DNA from: CAZEVY01 sp964515555
GTDB lineage: Bacteria > Acidobacteriota > Terriglobia > Bryobacterales > Bryobacteraceae
DNA length: 22,493 nucleotides
Direction: 5' to 3'
NCBI GenBank assembly: GCA_964515555.1
Contig: CAZEVY010000086.1
Coordinates: forward strand, 1 to 22,493
In this document: piece after piece, positions 5,821 to 12,853 of the stretch
Position numbering within the stretch: position 1 is the stretch's first letter
Layout of the letters: each line of letters begins with the position of its first letter
The notes under the pieces: generated by a model
Told to the model about the DNA's origin: nothing
What the model saw: the letters and a program-made list of their open reading frames with translations, nothing else
Database searches by the model: none
Position numbers and translations under genes: made by a program

Positions 5821-7119
5821 GTGCGACTGGTCGTCATCGGGGGCGTGGCCGCGGGACTGAGCGCCGCCTCGCGCGCGCGCCGCATCGACCCGTCGCTCGA
5901 AATCACCGTCGTCGAAAAGGGACCGGACGTTTCCTACGCCGCCTGCGGCCTGCCGTATCTGGTCGAGGGCCGCGTGCGCGACGCCGGCGACCTGGTGGTA
6001 CACAGCGCCGAATACTTCCGCCGCGAGCGCAACATCGACGTGCGCGTTTCGACGGAGGCGGTGTCGATCGAGCACCCGCGCCGCGAAGTTCGTCTGCGCT
6101 CGGGCGACCGGCTGCGCTACGACCGCCTGGTGGTCGCCACGGGGGCGCGGCCCGACACCGCCGGCATCGAGGGCGCGCATCAGCCGCACGTGTTTACGCT
6201 GCACACGCTGGCCGACGGCGTCCGCCTGCGTGACTTTCTGCGCGACCGCAAGCCGAGGCGCGCCGTGGTCGCCGGCGCGGGCTATATCGGACTGGAGGCG
6301 GTGGAGGCGCTGCGCGCGCACGGCCTTGCGGTGACGCTGATGACCGGCGGCGCCGGCATGCTGGGCCGCAGCGACACGGAGTTGACCCGCCTGCTGGCCG
6401 CGCATCTCGAGCGCTTCCGCGTGGACGTGCGGACATCGGCGCTGCGGGGGATCACCGCCGATCGCGCCGGCGACATCGCCTGCGACCTGGTGGTGCTGGC
6501 GACCGGCATGCGCCCCAACGTCGCATTGGCGGAAGAAGCGGGCGCCGCCATCGGCGCGACCGGCGCGATCGCCGTGTCGGATCGCATGGAGACCAGCCTG
6601 GCGGGCGTGTACGCCGCGGGCGACTGCGCCGAGACCACGCACGCCGTCACCGGGCGCGCGGTGTGGATTCCGCTGGGGACCACCGCCAACAAGATGGGAC
6701 GCGTCGCCGGAGCCTGCGCCGCGGGCGCGCGCGAGCGCTTCGCGGGCGTCGCCGGAACGTCGATCGTGCGCGTGTGCGGGCTGGGCGTCGGCGCGACCGG
6801 CCTCTCGCTGGAGCAGGCCCGGGGCGAGGGATTCGACGCCGTCGCCGGGCGCGTTGAGGCGCGCGATCGGGCGCGTTATTTCCGGGGGAGACCGACGACG
6901 GTCGAGCTGGTCGGCGATCGCCGCTCGGGGCGACTGCTCGGAGCGCTCGTGGTGGGCGAGGAGGGCGTCGCGGGTCGCGTCAACGTCGTGGCGACGGCGC
7001 TGGCGCGGCGCATGACTGTTGAGGACCTGGAGCAGCTCGACCTCGCCTACGCGCCGCCCTTCGCGCCGGTGTGGGATCCGCTGCTGATCGCCGCGCGCAA
7101 GCTGCGCGAGCTGTTGTAG
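5821..7119 (+). CDS. FAD/NAD(P)-dependent pyridine nucleotide-disulfide oxidoreductase, CoA-disulfide reductase/NADH oxidase type
   Basis: A GTG start at 5821 gives 432 residues. The FAD dinucleotide-binding motif is VVIGGVAAGLSAASRARR (4-21), with E32 ending the second strand. The single active-site cysteine is C42 in SYAACGLPYLVEG, the signature of CoA-disulfide reductases, NADH oxidases and persulfide reductases rather than of CxxxxC enzymes. A second Rossmann motif, AGAGYIGLE (151-159), binds NAD(P)H, and GVYAAGDCAE (262-271) is the second FAD motif. The dimerisation domain closes with LDLAYAPPFAPVWDP. The rhodanese domain of some relatives is absent. The enzyme likely reduces a low-molecular-weight disulfide or persulfide, or oxygen, in the cytoplasm. 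It lies 14 nt after the STAS gene and ends 6 nt from the convergent methyltransferase. Confidence 0.9.
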   Translation: MRLVVIGGVAAGLSAASRARRIDPSLEITVVEKGPDVSYAACGLPYLVEGRVRDAGDLVVHSAEYFRRERNIDVRVSTEAVSIEHPRREVRLRSGDRLRYDRLVVATGARPDTAGIEGAHQPHVFTLHTLADGVRLRDFLRDRKPRRAVVAGAGYIGLEAVEALRAHGLAVTLMTGGAGMLGRSDTELTRLLAAHLERFRVDVRTSALRGITADRAGDIACDLVVLATGMRPNVALAEEAGAAIGATGAIAVSDRMETSLAGVYAAGDCAETTHAVTGRAVWIPLGTTANKMGRVAGACAAGARERFAGVAGTSIVRVCGLGVGATGLSLEQARGEGFDAVAGRVEARDRARYFRGRPTTVELVGDRRSGRLLGALVVGEEGVAGRVNVVATALARRMTVEDLEQLDLAYAPPFAPVWDPLLIAARKLRELL

Positions 7120-7125
7120 CGCGGT

Positions 7126-8409
7126 TCAGTCCGCGACTTCCAGCGTCGAAGGCGCGAACACGCGCCGCCCGAGGCGGCACACCAGCGTCCGTGCGCCGGC
7201 GGCGACCGAATCCGGCAAACGGAAGTTAATCTCGTAGGCAGGCAGCCGCGGGTCGGTCCGGAAGAACTCCAGTCCTTCGACGGGCGCATTGTCGACGGTG
7301 GCCGAGAAGTCCTCGGGCGCGGCGCATTCCTCGACGGTCACCTTGACCGACCGTGTGGAGATGCGCGCGCCGCCGCACAGGTCGACGCCGTCGGTGACCG
7401 AGACGATGCGGGGCACGGCGGGCGGCGGGGGGATCAGGCGAATCGCCGCGGGCCCGGCGAGGGCCGCGCCGCTCATTCCGATTTCGACGGGTTGCAGACC
7501 GGTCGGCAGGCCCTCGGGAAGATAGGCGTTGAGTTGTTGCAGGCTGTCCGGCTCGGCAGGCCCCAGGTAGGATACGAAGGCCGGCCGCCCGCCGATGCGC
7601 ACTTCGAGCGAGTTGAGATCGGCGCCATCCGGCAGATTCTCGACCCACAGCGAGAGGGAGGAAAAGCGTCCGGCGACGGGCGCGAGCGGCTCGGAGGAGT
7701 GCGCGTTGGTGATGCGGCGGATGCGCGCGGGGCCGGACGGCGGCGAGAGAACGCCCGAGGGTTTGCGGCAGGTGGCCCACATGTACTGCGTGCCGATTCC
7801 TTCGAGCGCGAGCAGGTGGAGGCCGCGTTCGCGGGCGAATCGGGCGACGTCGGCGGCGGGGATGCGAACGCCGCTCCAGGTGTCGAATCGCCGCGCGGTT
7901 TCCGGGAGGCCGTTGATCTGGCAGCGCAGGACGCCGCCGGGTTTGAGCACGCGGCGCGCCTCCTCGAGGTAGTTCCAGACGACCTCGTGGCTGGGGATGT
8001 GCTGGAAGACGGCGTAGGAATAGACGAAATCGAAGGACTCGCCGGGGAAGGCGGCGAGATCGGAACGCGGCGCGGCGTGCGGGTGCGCGTGTGGGATGCC
8101 GCGCAGATTCTCGCGGGCGCGGCGGATCATCTCTTCGGAGATGTCGACGCCGTGGATTTCGCCGAAGTGCGCGGCGAGGGGCCGCATGAGGCGTCCCGGT
8201 CCGCAGCCGATTTCGAGGGCGCGGCGCGCACCGGGTGGCGCCGGGGGCAGGCGCTTCAGTTCGGCGAGGAGGGCGCGCACGACGTCGGAGGCGGTGGCGA
8301 AGAACTCGTCGTCGGACTGGCGGCGGCGTCCGAAGGCGACGTAGTAGCCGGCGTCCTCGCGGGCGCGGTTGTCCCAGTCGCGGCGCATACGGTCGAAGAC
8401 GTCGCTCAT
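7126..8409 (-). CDS. SAM-dependent methyltransferase (type 11) with C-terminal beta-sandwich module
   Basis: From the ATG at 8409 the protein has 427 residues. Residues 1-230 are a class I methyltransferase: motif I LEIGCGPGRL (65-74), the acidic GVDIS (D89) for the SAM ribose, and FDFVYSYAVFQHI (126-138). After about residue 245 comes a non-enzymatic half whose VRIGGRPAFVSYLGPAEP and LQQLNAYLPEGL recall TIGR03437/IPT-like sandwich modules of acidobacterial surface proteins; yet there is no signal peptide. An ATG at 8427 is in frame, but it lies inside the extended minus-10 TGCTATCAT (8418-8426), so I prefer 8409, which leaves a 1-2-nt leader. The first 51 codons fall in the 216-bp repeat and are duplicated at 10855-11007. 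The substrate is unknown. Confidence 0.87.
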   Translation of the reverse strand: MSDVFDRMRRDWDNRAREDAGYYVAFGRRRQSDDEFFATASDVVRALLAELKRLPPAPPGARRALEIGCGPGRLMRPLAAHFGEIHGVDISEEMIRRARENLRGIPHAHPHAAPRSDLAAFPGESFDFVYSYAVFQHIPSHEVVWNYLEEARRVLKPGGVLRCQINGLPETARRFDTWSGVRIPAADVARFARERGLHLLALEGIGTQYMWATCRKPSGVLSPPSGPARIRRITNAHSSEPLAPVAGRFSSLSLWVENLPDGADLNSLEVRIGGRPAFVSYLGPAEPDSLQQLNAYLPEGLPTGLQPVEIGMSGAALAGPAAIRLIPPPPAVPRIVSVTDGVDLCGGARISTRSVKVTVEECAAPEDFSATVDNAPVEGLEFFRTDPRLPAYEINFRLPDSVAAGARTLVCRLGRRVFAPSTLEVAD

Positions 8410-8417
8410 CGACGGGG

Positions 8418-8427
8418 ATGATAGCAT
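8418..8427. promoter_or_regulatory. Back-to-back minus-10 elements between methyltransferase and tRNA (duplicated at 11016-11025)
   Basis: On the minus strand TGCTATCAT (8418-8426) is an extended minus-10 for the methyltransferase. On the plus strand TAGCAT (8422-8427) is a weak minus-10 that would start transcription near 8434, just before the tRNA 5' end at 8438. Both lie in the repeat, so both also exist in the right copy. Confidence 0.4.
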
Positions 8428-8437
8428 GGAGTCGCGC

Positions 8438-8472
8438 GGGCCCTTAGCTCAGCCGGTTAGAGCAGCGGACTC
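8438..8472 (+). pseudogene. 5' half of a CAU-anticodon tRNA, cut after C34
   Basis: These 35 nt are identical to the first 35 nt of the intact tRNA at 11036-11112: acceptor strand GGGCCCT, D arm, anticodon 5' strand GCGGA, then C32, T33 and C34. The sequence then switches to GAGGAGGACGC, the ribosome-binding site of the next gene. No 3' half follows, so no functional tRNA can form. The remnant would form the 5' leader of the downstream mRNA if the tRNA promoter is active. Confidence 0.93.
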
Positions 8473-10854
8473 GAGGAGGACGCATGACGCGAACTGGAAT
8501 CGCGCTCTTGGCGACTGCCGCGTTTTGCACGGTCACCCAGGTCCAGGCAGCCCCGATTACTTACTCACTTTCGACGACGGCCAGCGGCAGGCTTGGCGCA
8601 TCGACATTTACGAATGCGTTGGTGACCGTGACGCTCACGGGAGACACATCCAACATAACGTCTGATCCCGGTCCAATCGACGTTACTGACCGGCTACCCA
8701 GCGGTTGGTTAGCGAACCCCGGAACTGCGACGGTGAGCATCTCGGGTTTAGGGACAGCTACGTTCACTGGCTCCATGGTGATGCTCTCAACATTCAATGA
8801 ACCTAGCCCGATGTTCTTCGGTGTCCCGGCGGTACTTATCTTAGAACTAACCGACGGTACGGGCGTATTGGCACAACAAGGCCCTGTCCTTTTCGGTTAC
8901 GATCTTCGGAGCTCACTCGGACCGGTTACCGGCACAGGAGGTTCCAGCGCGCCAGATCCAAACGCGACCTTCGCGACGACTCGCGGCACCCTCCTCTTCA
9001 CAGCACCACCTATCGCCACGGGAACCACAACTTTCACCGCGGTCGCCACGCCGGAACCGAGACTGCTGGCACTCACGCAATCTGGCTTCACGTTTCAGGC
9101 CGTGCAGGGAGGCGGCGCTCCCTCCCCCCGCAGTTTTCGCGTGTTAAACGGCACGGCCGCGCCTCTGCCGTTCACGGTCACTGCCAGCACCGTTTCCGGA
9201 GGCGCATGGCTCAGCGTTTCGCCGGTCAGTGGCTCCAGCGACCCATCACAAGCTCCACCCACCATCGACGTCAGCGTCAACCCAGCCAATCTTGCCCGAG
9301 GCGACTACTACGGCCAAGTGCAAGTGGCGCCTCCGGCGCCCAACTCACCGCAGAGCGTGACCGTGGTCCTCAACGTCGTGGCGCCGAACGTGAATCCCGG
9401 CCCCGTCGTCGAGCCGACGGGACTGGTGTTCGTCGGAGTTGCCGGCGGAGCTGCGCCATCGCCGCAGACCACCCGCATCACCAACCTGACCAGCCGTCCC
9501 ACCGCGTTTGTGGCGACGCCGTCTTTCGCCGGCACGCAGAACTGGTACACGGCTGGTCCGGTGACGGGTAATGTGGCGCCTGGACAACCGGTCGCCATCC
9601 AGGTTAGTCCCAATGCAGGGCTGGCCTCCGGCGTCTATCGGGGGGCGTTGCCAATCGACTTCCCCCAAGACGCCACCAGCCGCGTTGTCGATCTGTTGCT
9701 GGTGGTCGTTTCCACTCTTCCCCCGGCCGCCGAGAAACAGGATGCGTCTCAGAGGACAACCAGCCACGGCTGTCAGGCGACCCGCCTGCTGCCGGTGTCC
9801 ACGTTGCTTGGCCGCAATTTCAACTCTCCCGTGAGCTGGCCTGTGCCGATCGAGGCAATCGTCGTCGACGATTGTGGCGCTCTGTTGCGAAACGGCTCCG
9901 TCATCGCCAGCTTCTCCAACGGCGACCCACCTCTCCCGCTCCTGTCCGACAGGACCAGCCGATGGTCGGGCACCTGGAATCCCCGCAATCCGCGGAACAC
10001 GGCCACTACGGTAACTCTCACGGCGCACCAGCCGGCGGGCAACCTGACTGCAACGGTGGAGGTCGGCGGCGGCACCGTGGCCGAGAACGTGGAGGTCCCG
10101 GCTGTGAATGCGCGCGGAATGGTCAGCGCGGCCAGCTACGCGGCTACTGCCGCGCCTTCGCCCGGCGAACTGGTATCCGTGTTCGGCAAGAAACTGGCGG
10201 ACGGAATCGGGCAGGCCGCCGCATTGCCATTGCCAGCTTCATTGCAAGGGGCCATTCTCACACTGGGTGGCCGGGTGCTGCCGCTGGTATTCACCAGTGA
10301 GGGACAACTGAACGCGATGGTCCCCTATGACCTGACCTCCGGTGAGACATACCAGTTGATATCGCGCCGGGGGAATCGCATCTCGGTTCCAGAGCCGATC
10401 ACCATCAAGGCGTCGCAGCCGGCCATCTTCAGCAGGGATCTGTCCGGTCGCGGACAGGGACATGTCTACGTGTTCCCCAGCGCGACGGAGCAGGTCCTCG
10501 CCGACGCCGCCAACCCGGCTCGCGCCGGTGATTTCATGGTCCTCTACTGCGCCGGGCTCGGCCAGGTAGCGCCACCGGTGGAGGCCGGCGCCGCAGTCCC
10601 GGGCGATGTCTTGAGGCGCACGACAAACCCGGTCACGGTAACCGTGGGTGGCGTCTCAGCCCGCGTGGACTTCGCTGGTCTAACCCCCGGCTTCACCGGC
10701 TTGTACCAGGTGAACATCGTAATGCCGCAAGGAGTCCGGGCAGGCGATCAGGTTCCCGTGGTGCTGACCGTCGGCGACATTGCCAGCCCTCCGGTGACAA
10801 TCGCCGTGCGGTGAGAAGATTCGCACATTGGATGAGAGTCACGCTCGGATGCGG
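8473..10854 (+). mobile_element. 2,382-bp inserted segment bounded by the 216-bp direct repeats
   Basis: The segment between the two repeat copies contains one complete gene (8484-10814), 11 bp of leader and 40 bp after the stop. It has no transposase, integrase, reverse transcriptase or terminal inverted repeats. Joining 8472 to 11071 would restore an uninterrupted tRNA and keep the methyltransferase intact, so the segment behaves formally as an insertion with a 216-bp duplication. Possible origins are single-crossover integration of a circle carrying the repeat, template switching during replication, or an assembly artefact. Calling it mobile is inference. Confidence 0.55.
8484..10814 (+). 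CDS. Exported mosaic protein: PEP-CTERM-like N-terminal domain, two BACON-like domains, TIGR03437 C-terminal domain
   Basis: This 776-residue protein follows a strong GAGGAGGA ribosome-binding site (8473-8480), whose first base is the first base of the insert. A signal peptide spans about 1-22 (likely cut after QVQA). Residues 23-189 (ITYSLSTTASG, TFTNALVTVTLTGD) resemble N-terminal domains of PEP-CTERM-type exported proteins and stop at P190-E191-P192. Two BACON/Ig-like repeats follow (about 194-300 and 310-412), then an Ig-like spacer (412-540) with C430 and C463. The TIGR03437 domain known from Solibacter proteins occupies 541-776 (SAASY...PGELVSVFGKKL, LVFTSEGQLNAMVPYDL, VLYCAGLGQV, YQVNIVMPQGV). 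It is probably a cell-surface or secreted protein of unknown function. GC is lower in the first ~570 bp (32/60 at 8641-8700) than later (40/60 at 10141-10200). Confidence 0.9.
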   Translation: MTRTGIALLATAAFCTVTQVQAAPITYSLSTTASGRLGASTFTNALVTVTLTGDTSNITSDPGPIDVTDRLPSGWLANPGTATVSISGLGTATFTGSMVMLSTFNEPSPMFFGVPAVLILELTDGTGVLAQQGPVLFGYDLRSSLGPVTGTGGSSAPDPNATFATTRGTLLFTAPPIATGTTTFTAVATPEPRLLALTQSGFTFQAVQGGGAPSPRSFRVLNGTAAPLPFTVTASTVSGGAWLSVSPVSGSSDPSQAPPTIDVSVNPANLARGDYYGQVQVAPPAPNSPQSVTVVLNVVAPNVNPGPVVEPTGLVFVGVAGGAAPSPQTTRITNLTSRPTAFVATPSFAGTQNWYTAGPVTGNVAPGQPVAIQVSPNAGLASGVYRGALPIDFPQDATSRVVDLLLVVVSTLPPAAEKQDASQRTTSHGCQATRLLPVSTLLGRNFNSPVSWPVPIEAIVVDDCGALLRNGSVIASFSNGDPPLPLLSDRTSRWSGTWNPRNPRNTATTVTLTAHQPAGNLTATVEVGGGTVAENVEVPAVNARGMVSAASYAATAAPSPGELVSVFGKKLADGIGQAAALPLPASLQGAILTLGGRVLPLVFTSEGQLNAMVPYDLTSGETYQLISRRGNRISVPEPITIKASQPAIFSRDLSGRGQGHVYVFPSATEQVLADAANPARAGDFMVLYCAGLGQVAPPVEAGAAVPGDVLRRTTNPVTVTVGGVSARVDFAGLTPGFTGLYQVNIVMPQGVRAGDQVPVVLTVGDIASPPVTIAVR

Positions 10855-11112
<258 letters not shown>

Positions 11113-11123
11113 TGACGCCTTCC

Positions 11124-11157
11124 CGGGCGCCGCTCGTCGGGCAGGCGAGAGCGCCCG
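11124..11157. terminator. Hairpin between tRNA and DUF1501 gene, possible bidirectional terminator
   Basis: CGGGCGC (11124-11130) pairs with GCGCCCG (11151-11157). CTCG/CGAG (11133-11136, 11146-11149) can extend the stem past a small internal loop. It begins 12 nt after the tRNA and lies directly beyond the DUF1501 stop on the other strand. Only a short TCCTT follows on the plus strand. Confidence 0.5.
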
Positions 11158-11160
11158 TCC

Positions 11161-12537
11161 TTACGCGAACAGCTCGTGAACCGGCTCGCTCCCCCGGTCG
11201 ACCACTGGAATCGGACGACCCTGCGCCCCGGGCAGCTCCGTCTCCAGATCGATGCCGAGGCCCCGGTAAATCGTCGCCGCCAGTTGCGACGGCGTCACCG
11301 GCCGATCCTTTGGATACCCGCCGATCTCGTCCGAGGCGCCCACCACGACTCCGTTCTTCAGCGGTCCGCCGCCGGCCAGCACCGTCCAGCACTGCGGCCA
11401 GTGGTCGCGCCCGCCCGCCGGGTTGACCTTCGGCGTGCGCCCGAATTCGCCGAAGCCGAACACCATGGTCTCGCTCAACAGGCCGCGCCCGGCAAGGTCC
11501 TCGAGCAGCGACGAGTAGGCCATGTCGAACATCGGACCTACCAGGTCGCGGTAGCACGAGATGGGGCTGAAGGGCCGCGAGCCGTGGATGTCCCAGGTGA
11601 TCTCGTCGAACACCGTCTCGAACATGTTGACCGTCACGAAGCGCACGCCCGCCTCGATCAGCCGCCGCGCCAGCAGACAGCTCTGGCCGAAGCGGTTCAT
11701 GCCGTACTTCTCGCGCACCTTCTCGGGCTCGCGATGCAGCTCGAAGGCCGCGCGCGCCTTCTCCGACGACATCAGCGTGTAGGCCTGCTGGAACGTGGAA
11801 TCGAGCAGCCGCGCGTCCTGCGACGTCTCGAACTTGCTCACCGAGCGGTCCACCATCTCGCGCCAGTTGCGCCGGCGGTCGACGCGCAGCGCCGTGAGAT
11901 AGTCGGGCGGCAGCAGGTCGGGCACGCGGAAGTTCGGGTCGGAGGGATCCGAGTTCAGCACGAACGGGTCGTGGGTCTTGCCGAGGAAGCCCGCATTCTG
12001 GCCGTGCGGCATGTTGCCGCCGGTGTTGCCGATGGGGCGCGGCAGAAGCACGTGCGGCGGCACGTCGCCCTTGGGGCCGCGCAGCTTGCCGAGCACGCAG
12101 CCGACGTGCGGATGCTCGACGCCGCCCTGAAACAGGCGCCCGGTCTGCATCATTTGATGTCCGGTGTCGTGCACGGCGGCGGCGGTGTGGTAGACGCTGC
12201 GGATCAGCGAGAACTTGTCGGCCTGGCGCGCCATGCGCGGGAAGTTCTCCGACACTTCGATGCCGGCCACGTTGGTCTTGATCGGCTTGTACGGCCCGCG
12301 GATCTCGATGGGCGCGTTGGGCTTCATGTCCCAGGTGTCGAGCTGGCTGGGCCCGCCGACCAGCATGAGCAGGATGCAGTTGACGTCCTTCTTCTTGTCG
12401 ACCGCCCCGGCGGCGCGCATCGCCAGGAAGTTCGAGAGGCTCAGGCCGAGCAACGGCAGCGTGCCGGCGTGCAGGAAGTCGCGGCGTCGCATGCCGTCGC
12501 AGAAGGTGACCGGGCGGTCGGCGTCGAGTCGAAACAT
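11161..12537 (-). CDS. DUF1501 family exported protein with Tat-type signal
   Basis: The start is the ATG at 12537, which is preceded by GGAGG (12547-12551 reverse) with a 9-nt spacer; a longer in-frame ORF upstream has no support. The product has 458 residues. GMRRRDFLHAG near residue 16 followed by LPLLGLSLSNFLAM is a twin-arginine signal, so export is probably in the folded state. NCILLMLVGGPSQLDTWDMK, SVYHTAAAVHDTGHQMM, VFGFGEFGRTPKVN and GGRDHWPQCW are hallmark segments of DUF1501, which belongs to the alkaline-phosphatase/sulfatase-like fold. The biochemical role of the family is not established. Its frequent partner genes in planctomycetes (DUF1549/DUF1553) are absent here. It is convergent with the tRNA. 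Confidence 0.93.
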   Translation of the reverse strand: MFRLDADRPVTFCDGMRRRDFLHAGTLPLLGLSLSNFLAMRAAGAVDKKKDVNCILLMLVGGPSQLDTWDMKPNAPIEIRGPYKPIKTNVAGIEVSENFPRMARQADKFSLIRSVYHTAAAVHDTGHQMMQTGRLFQGGVEHPHVGCVLGKLRGPKGDVPPHVLLPRPIGNTGGNMPHGQNAGFLGKTHDPFVLNSDPSDPNFRVPDLLPPDYLTALRVDRRRNWREMVDRSVSKFETSQDARLLDSTFQQAYTLMSSEKARAAFELHREPEKVREKYGMNRFGQSCLLARRLIEAGVRFVTVNMFETVFDEITWDIHGSRPFSPISCYRDLVGPMFDMAYSSLLEDLAGRGLLSETMVFGFGEFGRTPKVNPAGGRDHWPQCWTVLAGGGPLKNGVVVGASDEIGGYPKDRPVTPSQLAATIYRGLGIDLETELPGAQGRPIPVVDRGSEPVHELFA

Positions 12538-12546
12538 GAGTTTGCA

Positions 12547-12559
12547 CCTCCGGCGGAGG
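12547..12559 (-). promoter_or_regulatory. Hairpin that can hide the DUF1501 ribosome-binding site
   Basis: On the mRNA strand CCTCC (12555-12559) is complementary to the Shine-Dalgarno GGAGG (12547-12551), with a 3-nt loop between. The five GC-rich pairs could occlude the ribosome-binding site. Confidence 0.35.
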
Positions 12560-12716
12560 AGTCGGGCGATCGATACATAGTCTAGCAGGTGGCGGGAGGA
12601 GGCGGCGTCACTCCCCGGTCGCGGCGCCCCCATGTGGTTGCGGAATAACGCCGCACCTTCCCACCTTGTTAATTCTCTCCCGGCGTTCGTGCGCGGGAAT
12701 CGGCGTTGACCGGGCG

Positions 12717-12725
12717 TGATACACT
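12717..12725 (+). promoter_or_regulatory. Extended minus-10 TGATACACT for the TonB-like gene
   Basis: TG, one base and TACACT predict transcription starting near 12732. That would give a leader of about 120 nt containing the GCGTAC/GTACGC hairpin before the ATG at 12854. Confidence 0.35.
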
Positions 12726-12853
12726 TTTTGGTAGAGGAAGTTGATCCGACTACGGGAAACCGAATCATCCTTCCCGGCGTCAGATCTAACGGAGGCGTGC
12801 GCGCGTACCGTTGGTGTACGCCCGCAAGTGTCAGGATAGCGTAGGCGATCGAA

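Larger units (their letters stand above)
8257..8472. repeat. Left copy of a perfect 216-bp direct repeat
   Basis: Base-by-base reading shows the same 216 bases at 8257-8472 and 10855-11070, with a constant offset of 2,598 and no mismatch found. Identity starts at CAGTTCGGCG and ends at GCGGACTC. The unit spans the first 51 codons of the methyltransferase (minus strand), the divergent promoter region, and the first 35 nt of the tRNA (plus strand). Flanking sequence differs on both sides. In this copy the methyltransferase is complete and the tRNA is cut. Confidence 0.97.
12538..12853. other. 316-bp divergent intergenic region between DUF1501 and TonB-like genes
   Basis: No gene is seen here. 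It holds the DUF1501 ribosome-binding hairpin, a plus-strand extended minus-10 TGATACACT (12717-12725), and two small inverted repeats. These are TGCGG/CCGCA (12639-12643, 12651-12655) and GCGTAC/GTACGC (12803-12808, 12816-12821), the second being in the predicted leader of the TonB-like gene. TTGACC (12706-12711) is too close to the minus-10 to be its minus-35. Confidence 0.6.

Noticed and set aside
12797..12844. 15-codon GTG leader peptide upstream of the TonB-like gene
   Set aside because: A GGAGG precedes it, but the spacing is very short and no attenuator-like codon run or terminator pair is seen.
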